22,717 bases of DNA. Origin: a virus. The notes below the pieces were generated by a model that searched no databases, was not told where the DNA came from, and was given only the letters and a program-made list of their open reading frames with translations. A program made the translations under genes and the position numbers. The first letter of the stretch is position 1; each line of letters starts with the position of its first letter. Below, piece by piece: positions 1 to 7,404 of the stretch. The stretch lies in IMG/VR virus record IMGVR_UViG_3300025110_000141, positions 1 through 22,717 of that record; one strand, written 5' to 3'.

Positions 1-335
1 CTACACAATATTGGGTCCAAAGATTTATAGATAAAGTTACAATGACTTTATATTTAACTCCAGGTGCAGCTCAGGACGGAAACTATATTAATTTTTATTA
101 TACAAAAAGAATTGATGATGTTGGGGCCTATACAAATGCAACTGATGTACCATATAGATTTGTTCCATGTATGATTTCAGGGTTAACATATTACTTAGCT
201 TTAAAATATGCACCACAAAGAGTTCAAGAATTAAAGATGTTATATGAAGATGAATTATTAAGAGCGGAGGATGAAGATGGTTCTTCTAATTCAACATACA
301 TAGCACCTAAAATATATTACCCAGGTATTGGTTAA
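1..335 (+). CDS. Virion neck/tail structural protein, C-terminal part (5' end outside window)
   Basis: The reading frame is open from the left edge (first full codon at position 3), so the ATG at 42 is probably internal and the gene begins upstream. About 110 residues are visible. The sequence is rich in Tyr and Asp and includes the stretches YYTKRIDDVGAY, PYRFVPCM and ALKYAPQRVQELK, followed by an acidic helix-like end. From memory this resembles a small structural protein common in marine tailed phages, lying next to adaptor genes; a neck or head-tail connection role is inferred from that position. It ends in a TAATG junction with the next gene, which suggests translational coupling. No enzymatic motif is visible. 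The exact role is not established. Confidence 0.6.
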   Translation, partial: TQYWVQRFIDKVTMTLYLTPGAAQDGNYINFYYTKRIDDVGAYTNATDVPYRFVPCMISGLTYYLALKYAPQRVQELKMLYEDELLRAEDEDGSSNSTYIAPKIYYPGIG

Positions 336-1174
336 TGACTACTTTTTCACAAGGTAAATATGCTTTAGCTATTTCAGATAGATCAGGCATGGCTTTTCCA
401 TATAATGAAATGGTTAGAGAATGGACAGGTGCATTTGTCCATATTTCAGAGTACGAGCCTAAACAACCACAATTAGATCCTAAACCAACAAGTGCAGACC
501 CGCAAGCTTTACAAAGAGCAAGAACTGCTAGAACAGAATTTCCAACAGAAGATTTTTTAGTAGACAACCCTATTACAACTGTAGCTGCTGATGCAACAGT
601 TTCTGTAGCTTTTGAAAACGGTGCTATGCAAGTAGATGATTTTGCTAGATTAAGAAATGTTAAATCTCCAGTGGGTGGTGTTGCCATATCTACTTTACAA
701 TTATCTACAACTTTAAATGGGGCCATTACAGATTCAGCTACAACAATTACTTTAGCTGACGGATCAGAATTTCCAACATCAGGTTTTATTGTAATTGAAA
801 AAGTTTTAACTTCTACAGATACAAGTGATCCTTTAAAAGTTGGAACATATCAAAACGAAGTAATTCAATATACTGGAAGATCAAGTAATGACTTGACAGG
901 ATGTACTAGAGGAACAAGTGCTCCATATAGAGGAGTGTCTCCGGAAAAAACAGTAGCAGGTTCTCATGCAACTGGAGCAAAAGTTTATGGTGCATATAAA
1001 ATAGCGACTCTTTCTACAAAACAAGAACTAGCTGGATATAATGATAGCGCCGGTAATCCTGCATACACTACTATTCAAACAGGTTTTACATTTGAACTTG
1101 TTAGCAATGCTAGTAGCGCAGAAACAGGAGGCGGTTTACAGTGTACAGTTGGACCGATTAATGATAGAGGTTAA
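335..1174 (+). CDS. Virion structural protein with a beta-rich SGxIxI/YTG module
   Basis: This 279-residue protein starts at an ATG sharing its first base with the previous stop codon. The N-terminal third (about 14-50: DRSGMAFPYNEMVREWTGAF, then a Pro-rich stretch) resembles a conserved structural protein of marine phages. Residues about 124-219 form a beta-rich module with the landmarks TTITL, FPTSGFIVI, EVIQYTG, TGCTRGTSAP and SHATGAKV. A related module occurs at residues 212-282 of the 725-residue tail protein encoded at 12242-14419. The C-terminus is Gly/Ser-rich. Its position between a neck-like gene and an adaptor-like gene supports a virion role. No catalytic residues are evident and the precise function is unknown. 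Confidence 0.6.
   Translation: MTTFSQGKYALAISDRSGMAFPYNEMVREWTGAFVHISEYEPKQPQLDPKPTSADPQALQRARTARTEFPTEDFLVDNPITTVAADATVSVAFENGAMQVDDFARLRNVKSPVGGVAISTLQLSTTLNGAITDSATTITLADGSEFPTSGFIVIEKVLTSTDTSDPLKVGTYQNEVIQYTGRSSNDLTGCTRGTSAPYRGVSPEKTVAGSHATGAKVYGAYKIATLSTKQELAGYNDSAGNPAYTTIQTGFTFELVSNASSAETGGGLQCTVGPINDRG
704..991 (+). other. Beta-rich module shared with the tail nozzle-like protein (copy 1)
   Basis: This covers residues about 124-219 of the 279-residue structural protein. The landmarks TTITL, FPTSGFIVI, IQYTG, LTGCTRG and HATGAKV occur in the same order as in the copy at 12875-13087. Compared with that copy it carries a longer insertion between the FIVIE strand and the EVIQY strand. It is best read as a small domain reused between virion proteins. 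Confidence 0.6.
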
Positions 1175-1176
1175 TT

Positions 1177-1926
1177 ATGTCAGGAATTTCAAAATATACA
1201 TACACTACATTAACAACTGCAATCAGAGATTATACTGAAGTAAGCTCTGATGTTTTATCTACAACTATTGTAGATGGAATTATTATGGCTGCTGAAATGA
1301 GAATTAATCAAGAGCTTCCTATGGATGCAGATAGATTTGTTCAAGAAGGAACTTTAGTTGCAGATGATAATACTATCAATGCGCCTGCAGGAACTTTATT
1401 TATAAGAGGTATTGAAGTCTTTGATTCAACTTCCGTTACTACAGGAAAAGGAACTTGGTTAGAAAAAAAAGATCAAACTTATTTAGCAGAGTATACGGAT
1501 AGATTAACAGGACCAGAAGGAAACTTAACAGCACAAGATGTGACAGGTTTTCCTAAGTATTATGCTATGTTTGGTGGTGCTACAGGGCTTTCAGACACGA
1601 CTTCTGGAGGTATGTATATAGCTCCTACACCAGACGCTAACTATAAATTTAGGGTATATTATAATAAATATCCTACAGGATTAGGTTCTGGAAGTGATGG
1701 AACCGCAGAGACTTATTTAAGTACCTATTTCCCACAAGGTTTATTATATGCCTGTCTAGTAGAGGCATATGGATTTTTAAAAGGTCCAACAGATATGTTG
1801 ACATTGTATGAAAATAAATATAAAAATGCAGTACAACAGTTCGCAGGAATGCAACTGGGTAGACGAAGACGAGACGATTATACTGACGGAACAGTTAGAA
1901 TACAAGTTAAGTCACCGTCTCCATAA
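1177..1926 (+). CDS. Phage adaptor protein, SU10-like (head-to-tail adaptor)
   Basis: This 249-residue protein has an early helical segment (about 8-45, including LTTAIRDYTEVSSDVLSTTI and AAEMRINQEL) followed by a beta-rich core. Landmarks in the core are GTLFIRGIEVF, LEKKDQTYLAEY, GFPKYYAMFG and YKFRVYYNKYP. A C-terminal helix (LLYACLVEAYGFLKGP ... YENKYKNAVQQF) ends in a basic Arg-rich patch, GRRRRDD. This order matches the adaptor family named after phage SU10, whose members form the ring under the portal to which the nozzle attaches. Family recognition is from memory and not from a search. A matching nozzle-like protein lies at 12242-14419, about 10 kb away. The start ATG follows an AGAGG ribosome-binding site after the upstream stop. 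Confidence 0.65.
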   Translation: MSGISKYTYTTLTTAIRDYTEVSSDVLSTTIVDGIIMAAEMRINQELPMDADRFVQEGTLVADDNTINAPAGTLFIRGIEVFDSTSVTTGKGTWLEKKDQTYLAEYTDRLTGPEGNLTAQDVTGFPKYYAMFGGATGLSDTTSGGMYIAPTPDANYKFRVYYNKYPTGLGSGSDGTAETYLSTYFPQGLLYACLVEAYGFLKGPTDMLTLYENKYKNAVQQFAGMQLGRRRRDDYTDGTVRIQVKSPSP

Positions 1927-1942
1927 ATGAGGAGAAAAAATT

Positions 1943-2383
1943 ATGGCAATAACATCGGCAATATGTAACAGTTTTAAAAACGAACTTATGACTGCGACAC
2001 ATAACTTTACTGCGTCTACAGGAAACACATTTAAAATTGCGCTATACACAAGTTCCGCAACTTTAGCTGCTGCGACTACGGCGTATTCTAGTTCAAATGA
2101 AATTACAAACTCTTCTGGATCTGCTTACACAGCAGGCGGAAAAGCTTTAACAAACATTACACCATCTTTAGATGGATCAACAGCTTGTGCTGACTTTGAC
2201 GACATCTCTTGGACGTCTGCGTCTTTCACAGCTAATGGATGTTTGATCTACAATGACACTGCAACAGGTGATCCTGCTGTTTGTGCCGTAGCATTTGGTG
2301 GAGACAAAACAGTTTCAAGTGGAACTTTTACTATTCAATTCCCTGCAAAAGCAGCTACAACAGCTATAGTTAGAATAGCATAA
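1943..2383 (+). CDS. Small beta-rich phage tail/virion protein
   Basis: This 146-residue protein starts at an ATG preceded by GAGGAG. Landmarks are a short N-terminal helix (ICNSFKNELM), FKIALYTSSATL, SAYTAGGKALTN, a DFDDISWT acidic-tryptophan motif, GCLIYND and a closing FGGDKTVSSGTFTIQFPA. This pattern is familiar from small phage structural proteins placed just upstream of fibre genes, where they probably form part of the tail or its decoration. That family link is remembered and not searched. It is Ser/Thr/Ala-rich with almost no charged residues in its centre, as expected for a beta-sandwich. No enzymatic motif is seen. Its stop codon lies in the hairpin described at 2381-2397. Confidence 0.6.
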   Translation: MAITSAICNSFKNELMTATHNFTASTGNTFKIALYTSSATLAAATTAYSSSNEITNSSGSAYTAGGKALTNITPSLDGSTACADFDDISWTSASFTANGCLIYNDTATGDPAVCAVAFGGDKTVSSGTFTIQFPAKAATTAIVRIA

Positions 2384-2397
2384 GGAGGAATTCCTTA
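2381..2397 (+). promoter_or_regulatory. Hairpin over a ribosome-binding site and start codon
   Basis: Six perfectly complementary bases (TAAGGA at 2381-2386, TCCTTA at 2392-2397) enclose a five-base loop. The hairpin spans the stop codon of the upstream gene, most of the AAGGAGG ribosome-binding site, and the first base of the next ATG. Folded, it would mask the binding site until a ribosome finishing the upstream gene opens it. Regulation is inferred; only the inverted repeat is seen. Confidence 0.45.
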
Positions 2398-3551
2398 TGT
2401 CTAAATCCTGGGGACAAAATTCTTGGGGAGCTAACCAATGGAACGATCAAGATTCCGTTGATGTTTCTTTAACAGGATTAGGTTTAACAACAGCAATCGG
2501 ATCCGTCGATGCATTTAATGAATCCGGTTGGGGTTCAGACTCTTGGGGCGATGAGAACTGGGGAGAAAGTGCAACAGATGTAACTTTAACTTCAGCTGGA
2601 GTTGCAACAACAGCAATCGGAAGTTTCCCTTATGCACAATCAGAAGAAGGTTGGGGCAGAGATGAATGGGGCAATGGTGGCTGGGGTGTTGATCCTTCTG
2701 TCATAGTTGGACTAACCGGCGATGCTCCTGCTGGATTAACAGTATCATTAGGAACGATCGATGCATTTCCACTTATAGAAGTTCCATTAACCGCACCATC
2801 AAATCAAGGTGCATCAGCTTTAGGAACTCCGACAACTACTCAACTTACGTACGCAGCTTTAACAGCTCCAAGTCAAATGACTTCTCAACTTGGAGATTTT
2901 GATAATGCTGGTACACTAGTTGGTTGGGGTAGAAATGGTTGGGGTGAAGAGCCTTATGGAGACTCATTTAATAAATTAGTTCAACCTGCTGGGATGTCAG
3001 CAACCGCAAGTGTTGGAGCTATTCTGCCAGCAGATGTTATAGGAATAACAGCACCTTCCGCATTAACTACAAGTGTTGGATCTTTTAATTTAGAATTTAC
3101 ATATATTCCAACTGGACAATCAGCAACTACAAGTGTTGGTGCGATTACGATAGGAATAGGAGTTCCAATAACTGCGCCTGCTGTAGCAACTGCAAGTGTT
3201 GGAGCAATTATAGTTGGAATAGGTGTTGTTCCTGATGGACAATTAGCAACTACAAGTGTAGGAGAAATAGAAGTAACAGAAACTCAATTAGTTAGAATTG
3301 GTTTCGATGGTGTAACTACACCGGCTATTTTAACTTCTTCAGTTGGGGCTATTATTCCAGAAATAGGAGTACCACTAACAGGAGTATCAGCAACTTCAGC
3401 AGTAGGGGCAATATCACCTGAAGATGGTGTAGGATTAACAGGACTTGAAGTTACCGCAGAATTAGGTATAACTGGCTTCGGAACAATAGGATACAAAGAT
3501 ATTGACATAACAGGCAATACATCTTATACAGATGTAAATCATGCTGCTTAA
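2397..3551 (+). CDS. Repeat-rich tail fibre-like protein (WG and SVG repeats)
   Basis: This 384-residue protein is built almost wholly from short repeats. Tryptophan-glycine clusters (pattern WGxxxWGxxxWG) occur at about 5-15, 45-56, 86-97 and 177-183. Between and after them run units of about 20 residues carrying A-T-T-S-V-G-A-I or close variants, at about 203, 223, 243, 264, 284, 312 and 332. Degenerate copies (TTAIGS, VSLGTI, SALGT, SQLGD) appear earlier. Each unit also contains a small-hydrophobic segment of the GVPLTA type. The design suggests a repetitive beta structure such as a fibre shaft. The gene lies directly upstream of a clear fibre gene. Similar WG-repeat proteins are remembered from uncultured marine phages, without assigned function. 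The C-terminus (residues 361-384) lacks the repeat. Confidence 0.6.
   Translation: MSKSWGQNSWGANQWNDQDSVDVSLTGLGLTTAIGSVDAFNESGWGSDSWGDENWGESATDVTLTSAGVATTAIGSFPYAQSEEGWGRDEWGNGGWGVDPSVIVGLTGDAPAGLTVSLGTIDAFPLIEVPLTAPSNQGASALGTPTTTQLTYAALTAPSQMTSQLGDFDNAGTLVGWGRNGWGEEPYGDSFNKLVQPAGMSATASVGAILPADVIGITAPSALTTSVGSFNLEFTYIPTGQSATTSVGAITIGIGVPITAPAVATASVGAIIVGIGVVPDGQLATTSVGEIEVTETQLVRIGFDGVTTPAILTSSVGAIIPEIGVPLTGVSATSAVGAISPEDGVGLTGLEVTAELGITGFGTIGYKDIDITGNTSYTDVNHAA
2982..3476 (+). repeat. Coding tandem repeat, about 20-residue SVGAI units
   Basis: At least seven units carry the pattern (A/L)T(T/A/S)SVG(A/S/E)(I/F), with a spacing of about 20-28 residues, at protein residues 203-340. The underlying DNA repeats are diverged (for example GCAACTACAAGTGTTGG-type segments recur with changes). 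This indicates protein-level selection on an old repeat and not a recent expansion. Confidence 0.6.
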
Positions 3552-3571
3552 TTGATTAAGGAGAAAATATT

Positions 3572-4870
3572 ATGGCATCAACATACACAGCGCTTGGCGT
3601 AGAATTAATGGCAACCGGTGAAAATGCCGGTACTTGGGGAACAAAAACAAATACGAATTTAAACATCATCGAGCAAATTGCTGGTGGTTTTACTACACAA
3701 TCAATAGCTGGAGGAGCACAAACTACAACTCTTTCGGTTTCAGATGGATCAACTGGTGCAACTCTTGCACACAGAATGATAGAATTCACAGGTTCAATTA
3801 CAGGAAATCAAATTGTAACAATACCTTTAGATGTACAAACTTTTTATTTTTTAAGAAATTCAACATCTGGTGCATACACAGTACAATTTAAATATGTATC
3901 AGGATCAGGTGATTCTTATACTTTCAGCGCAACAGACAAGAGTGATATCATAATATATGCATCAGCAAATGATGGTACAAACCCAGATATTATAACTTTA
4001 GAATTTGGTGCTGGAGATGTAACTCTTACAGGAACACAAACTTTAACAAACAAAACTTTAACTTCACCAAAAATTGGTACGTCTATTTTAGATACTAGTG
4101 GAAATGAATTAGCTTTATTAACAGCTACAGGTTCTGCAGTTAACGAATTTACAATAGCTAACGCAGCTACTGGAAACGGACCTACTCTTTCATCTACTGG
4201 TGGCGATACGAATATTGACATTAACGTAACTCCAAAAGGAACTGGGGACGTTGTTCTTGCGGGTGACACTGTAAAAGTTGGAGACTCAGGAGCAGCAGCT
4301 GTCCTAACTTCTAATGGAGCTGGTACTCTTACAGTAACTACTGGTGGAGCAACTGATTTAGTTTTAAATACAAATAGTGGTACAAACTCTGGATCATTTA
4401 CAATCACAGATGCAGCTAACGCTGACATGACTATGGCACCTAATGGTTACGGAAGATTTACTATCGATGGTCAAGGTAAGATTGAAAGTCTTGCTGAAAA
4501 AATTACAGTAGAAGCTACAGCGGCTACTGGTACAAAAAATTATGACGTTTTAACTCAAGCAGTTTGGTACTACACTACTGCAGCATCGGGTAACTGGACT
4601 CTAAACATTAGAGGTGACGGTTCTACTTCTTTAAATGATATTATGGATGCTGGAGAGTCAGTTACAATAGCACACTTAGTTACACAGACTGGAACAGCTT
4701 ATTATAATAACGCTGTAACAATAGATGGTTCTTCTATAACTCCAGAGTGGCAAGGTGGAGCTGCACCTACTGCAGGTAATGTTAACTCAATCGACACATA
4801 CACTTATACTATTATAAAAACGGCAGATGCTACATTCACAGCGTTGGCCGCACAAACACAATTCGCATAG
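3572..4870 (+). CDS. Phage tail fibre protein
   Basis: This 432-residue protein starts at an ATG 7 bases after an AAGGAG ribosome-binding site. The N-terminal part (1-145) resembles the opening of many phage fibre proteins (LMATGENAGTWGTKTNTNL, later FYFLRNSTSGAYTVQ). At 151-168 comes the widespread fibre motif LTGTQTLTNKTLTSPKI. A Thr/Gly/Asn-rich shaft follows (170-300), with NVTPKGTGDVVLAGDTVKVG typical of long fibres. The C-terminal 120 residues (ITVEATAATG to TALAAQTQFA) form a distinct domain that I remember as recurrent in marine phage fibres. It should mediate host contact or carry the glycine-rich tip protein encoded next. Assignment as a fibre is strong; the receptor is unknown. Confidence 0.8.
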   Translation: MASTYTALGVELMATGENAGTWGTKTNTNLNIIEQIAGGFTTQSIAGGAQTTTLSVSDGSTGATLAHRMIEFTGSITGNQIVTIPLDVQTFYFLRNSTSGAYTVQFKYVSGSGDSYTFSATDKSDIIIYASANDGTNPDIITLEFGAGDVTLTGTQTLTNKTLTSPKIGTSILDTSGNELALLTATGSAVNEFTIANAATGNGPTLSSTGGDTNIDINVTPKGTGDVVLAGDTVKVGDSGAAAVLTSNGAGTLTVTTGGATDLVLNTNSGTNSGSFTITDAANADMTMAPNGYGRFTIDGQGKIESLAEKITVEATAATGTKNYDVLTQAVWYYTTAASGNWTLNIRGDGSTSLNDIMDAGESVTIAHLVTQTGTAYYNNAVTIDGSSITPEWQGGAAPTAGNVNSIDTYTYTIIKTADATFTALAAQTQFA

Positions 4871-4882
4871 GAGTAATTTAAT

Positions 4883-5785
4883 ATGCCTTTATTAGGAACT
4901 CGAGGAGCCGCTTCTGGAAGAGGTTTCGGACAGACTGGTGGACCAAATGCTAAATACATTGATGCATCTGGAGGTACAGTAACTACTAGCGGAGATTACA
5001 AAATTCATACATTTACAGGACCTGGTACCTTTACTGTTAACGCAGCAGGTAACGAAGCAGGATCTGAGGCCGTTGATTATTTAGTTATAGCAGGCGGCGG
5101 AGGCGGTGCTGGAAGGCACGGGGGAGCCGGAGGAGCAGGCGGTGTTCGTGAGTCAAACGGAGACGGCGGCTGGTCTGGAAGTCCCAGAGCTGCAGGATCA
5201 GGTGTTGTAGTAACTGCACAAGGATATCCAGTTTCTGTTGGAGGAGGTTCAGGCGGCGGTAGCCGAGGATCAACTTCATCTGTTGTATCAAAAGAATCAG
5301 CAGGCGGAGGAGGCGGAGGCTTCTTCAATAACTCTCCACATTCAGGAGAGCCAGGAGGCTGTGGCGGAGGATCTGGAGGCGGCTTTGGCGGCTCTACAGG
5401 CGGAGGATCAGGAAATACTCCAAGTCAATCCCCACCACAAGGTTCAAATGGTGGATCAGGCGCAAGCTCAGACGGAGACGGATCTGGAGGCGGCGGAGGC
5501 GGAACGCTTAACACCGGACAACCTACACCTAACAACAGAACTCCAGGACAAGGCGGAAGCGGAATCACAACATCAATCTCAGGATCACCTACAGCTTATG
5601 GCGGTGGTGGAGGCGGAGGATCTAATGGTCCTTCTGCATCAGGTGGATCTGGTGGCGGTGGAAGCACGAACGGATCTGGCGGCACAAACCAAGGCGGAGG
5701 CGGAGGTGGAGGTACCTCTGGACACGAATCACCTGGAGGATCAGGCGGTAGTGGAGTAGTAATTATAAGGTATAAATATCAATAA
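4883..5785 (+). CDS. Glycine-rich tail fibre tip / receptor-binding protein
   Basis: This 300-residue protein has an N-terminal segment of about 60 residues with a beta-like stretch (KIHTFTGPGTFTVNAAGNE). It then has DYLVIAGGGGG, the standard entry to glycine-rich domains of phage fibres, and a low-complexity body of Gly, Ser, Pro and Asn up to residue about 288. It closes with SGVVIIRYKYQ. Known glycine-rich fibre adhesins (for example gp38 of T-even-type phages) fold as packed polyglycine helices that display variable loops for receptor recognition; a similar role is inferred. The gene is much richer in G (GGC/GGA codons) than its AT-rich neighbours, as expected from its amino-acid content. 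The long open frames in other phases and on the other strand across it are by-products of this composition. Confidence 0.7.
   Translation: MPLLGTRGAASGRGFGQTGGPNAKYIDASGGTVTTSGDYKIHTFTGPGTFTVNAAGNEAGSEAVDYLVIAGGGGGAGRHGGAGGAGGVRESNGDGGWSGSPRAAGSGVVVTAQGYPVSVGGGSGGGSRGSTSSVVSKESAGGGGGGFFNNSPHSGEPGGCGGGSGGGFGGSTGGGSGNTPSQSPPQGSNGGSGASSDGDGSGGGGGGTLNTGQPTPNNRTPGQGGSGITTSISGSPTAYGGGGGGGSNGPSASGGSGGGGSTNGSGGTNQGGGGGGGTSGHESPGGSGGSGVVIIRYKYQ
5087..5752 (+). repeat. Low-complexity glycine-codon tract
   Basis: GGC, GGA and GGT codons dominate, producing GGCGGAGGCGGA-like runs. The tract is imperfect, mixes synonymous codons, and is interrupted by Ser, Asn, Pro and Thr codons. It may be prone to slippage or recombination, which could vary the fibre tip. 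Confidence 0.6.
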
Positions 5786-6216
5786 TGGCACATTTTGCAA
5801 AAATAGATGAATCAAACGTGGTACTACAGGTACTTAAGGTAAATGATGAGGATGCTGCTACTGAAGCTGCAGGCCAAGCTCATTTAAATACACATAATAA
5901 CTGGCCAGCTAATCTTTGGATACAGACTTCTTATAACACTTGGGAAGGACAACACAAATTAGGTGGATCACCTTTTAGAGGAAACTATGCATGTATTGGT
6001 TATACTTGGGATTCAGTTAATGAAATATTTTGGGCACCTCAACCCTATGCTTCATGGACAAAAGATAACGCAACTGCAAGTTGGGTTTCACCCGCAGGTG
6101 CTGAACCAGCATTAACATCTGAACAAACACAACAAAATTTAGATGGAACACATGGTTGGAAATATAATTGGAATGAAGGAAATCAGTCCTGGGATTTAGT
6201 TGACGGACTAGAATAA
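5785..6216 (+). CDS. Small conserved phage tail-associated protein
   Basis: This 143-residue, Trp- and Asn-rich protein begins at an ATG overlapping the previous stop by one base. Landmarks are the start AHFAKIDESNVVLQVLKV, a central QTSYNT, PFRGNYACIGYTWD, WAPQPYASW and a C-terminal half with repeated Trp (ATASWVSP, HGWKYNWNE, QSWDLVDG). I remember the same opening and the GG-PFR-NYA-IGY-W/Y-D core from small proteins next to fibre genes in cyanophages and pelagiphages, where they have no settled function. The location after the tip gene fits a fibre accessory or chaperone-like role, but this is inference. It is the last structural-type gene before the oxygenase block. Confidence 0.6.
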   Translation: MAHFAKIDESNVVLQVLKVNDEDAATEAAGQAHLNTHNNWPANLWIQTSYNTWEGQHKLGGSPFRGNYACIGYTWDSVNEIFWAPQPYASWTKDNATASWVSPAGAEPALTSEQTQQNLDGTHGWKYNWNEGNQSWDLVDGLE

Positions 6217-6237
6217 TTCCTTTAAAAGAGGTATCGC

Positions 6238-6849
6238 ATGTCCTTAGTGATACCATTGTTTGCAACACCCATAAATTTATCTACTTTAGATATATCCGAT
6301 AAAGAACAAGATAGTATTGAAAAGACTCTACAGAGTTTAAAATACGGTCCTACAAATCAAAGCGGTGGTGCAGGAATAAGTAAAGATTTATTTCTGTTTA
6401 ATAATAAAAAATTTAAATCATTACATAAAAAAATTCTAGACTGTGTCTGTTTGTTTAACGAACAGGTCATGGGTTATAAAAAAACAAAATTTAAACTAAC
6501 AACATCTTGGGCTACGATTTGTAATAATCAAGAAGAATCAGAAAGACATAAACATTGTAATAGTATGTACTCAGCTGTTTATTATAACAAATGTAGTGAC
6601 AGTGTTGCTGACATAGTATTCTATAATAACAATTGGGCCAGTAATAATTATGATTTAGAGACGGTTGAAAGCAATCATTTTAATTCTAGTTATTGGTCTA
6701 TCCCACCAAAAGATAAGCTATTAATAGTATTCCCTTCTTCTATGTATCATAGGATATCTAAGAGCCATGACAATAAAACAAGATATTCAATAGCCTGTAA
6801 CTTTGTTCCCGTGCCTCCTTATGGGTATATGGATAGTTATAATATTTGA
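6238..6849 (+). CDS. 2OG-Fe(II) oxygenase, TIGR02466-like
   Basis: This 203-residue protein is predicted to use 2-oxoglutarate, O2 and Fe(II) to hydroxylate an unknown substrate. The N-terminus IPLFATPINLSTLD fits the opening of the TIGR02466 / 2OG-FeII_Oxy_5 group. The core follows: SWATICNN (90-97), then the metal region RHKHCNSMYSAVYY (H104, H106) and VFPSSMYHRI (H171). R182 in TRYSIACNF is placed to bind the 2-oxoglutarate carboxylate. The usual HxD/E dyad is absent; the family instead shows HxH followed by NS. Which second residue binds iron cannot be decided from sequence. The ATG has an AAGAGG site 6 bases upstream, the best in the block, so this gene probably leads translation of the cluster. 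Confidence 0.8.
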   Translation: MSLVIPLFATPINLSTLDISDKEQDSIEKTLQSLKYGPTNQSGGAGISKDLFLFNNKKFKSLHKKILDCVCLFNEQVMGYKKTKFKLTTSWATICNNQEESERHKHCNSMYSAVYYNKCSDSVADIVFYNNNWASNNYDLETVESNHFNSSYWSIPPKDKLLIVFPSSMYHRISKSHDNKTRYSIACNFVPVPPYGYMDSYNI

Positions 6850-6852
6850 TCT

Positions 6853-7404
6853 ATGTCAATGATTAAAGAAGTTATTTTTGATAAAAAAGAAATTAAACTT
6901 ATAACTGACTACGTATTAGAGAATGAAAAACATATTAAAAGTTTGGGTCCATCAATATATCCTGGAACCGCTAAAGATGCTTTGACAGGAAGGTACATGA
7001 TTTTTAATTTTTTAAACTCCCCTATAGGAGATATACTTAAATATAAAATCTTTAAGTTTTTACATAAAAATAATATTCATGAACCTTGTGCCATACAATG
7101 TTGGGCTAATACATTTAGAAAAGGTGAAGGCATTAAACAACATAGACATCAAGTAAAAGACCACGAGTTGTTTCTATGTGCAAACATATTTATAAAAGGG
7201 GATCCTAATTTAGGTACGACATATATTATAGATGGTAAGCATGTGAATGTTAAAAATAAACCTGGAGAAATAATGCTGTTTAATTCTAGACTTGAGCATT
7301 ATGTTGACAAAAATCCCAAAGATAGTATAAGAATATCTATAGCATTAGACATACATGAAAGAACTATATTTAACGATACAAAAAGATTTTACAATTGGGT
7401 ATGA
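6853..7404 (+). CDS. 2OG-Fe(II) oxygenase family protein (HxH type)
   Basis: This 183-residue protein has a helical N-terminus (about 1-75) followed by a double-stranded beta-helix pattern. Features in order are CWANTFRKGE (83-92), the metal motif KQHRHQ (H97, H99), a strand LFLCANIFI (106-114), NKPGEIMLFNSRLEHYV with distal H149, and R160 in IRISIALDI for 2-oxoglutarate. Like its upstream neighbour it shows HxH and not HxD. The two are clearly diverged in sequence, so a recent tandem duplication is unlikely. It starts 3 bases after the previous stop and ends in an ATGA overlap with the next gene. Substrate unknown. Confidence 0.75.
   Translation: MSMIKEVIFDKKEIKLITDYVLENEKHIKSLGPSIYPGTAKDALTGRYMIFNFLNSPIGDILKYKIFKFLHKNNIHEPCAIQCWANTFRKGEGIKQHRHQVKDHELFLCANIFIKGDPNLGTTYIIDGKHVNVKNKPGEIMLFNSRLEHYVDKNPKDSIRISIALDIHERTIFNDTKRFYNWV

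Noticed and set aside
307-726. Reverse-strand open frame of 139 codons
   Set aside because: It lies wholly opposite the 335-1174 gene, has no recognisable product or ribosome-binding site, and the window is otherwise entirely + strand.
3634-3891. Alternative + frame of 85 codons inside the tail fibre gene
   Set aside because: It is nested in a well-supported fibre gene, and its Asn/Trp/Cys-rich product looks like frameshifted coding sequence.
5087-5752. Possible CRISPR or tandem DNA repeat array in the G-rich region
   Set aside because: No regular spacer-repeat spacing; the similarity comes from glycine codons only.
5238-5759. Plus-strand frame with an EAEAE/QAEDQ-like product overlapping the Gly-rich gene, and reverse Pro-rich frames there
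   Set aside because: They are alternative-phase readings of GGC/GGA codons; the Gly-rich frame has the fibre-tip signature and ribosome-binding site.
6217-6237. Possible promoter or terminator before the oxygenase block
   Set aside because: The 21-base gap contains a ribosome-binding site but no convincing -10/-35 pair or GC-rich stem with a T run.
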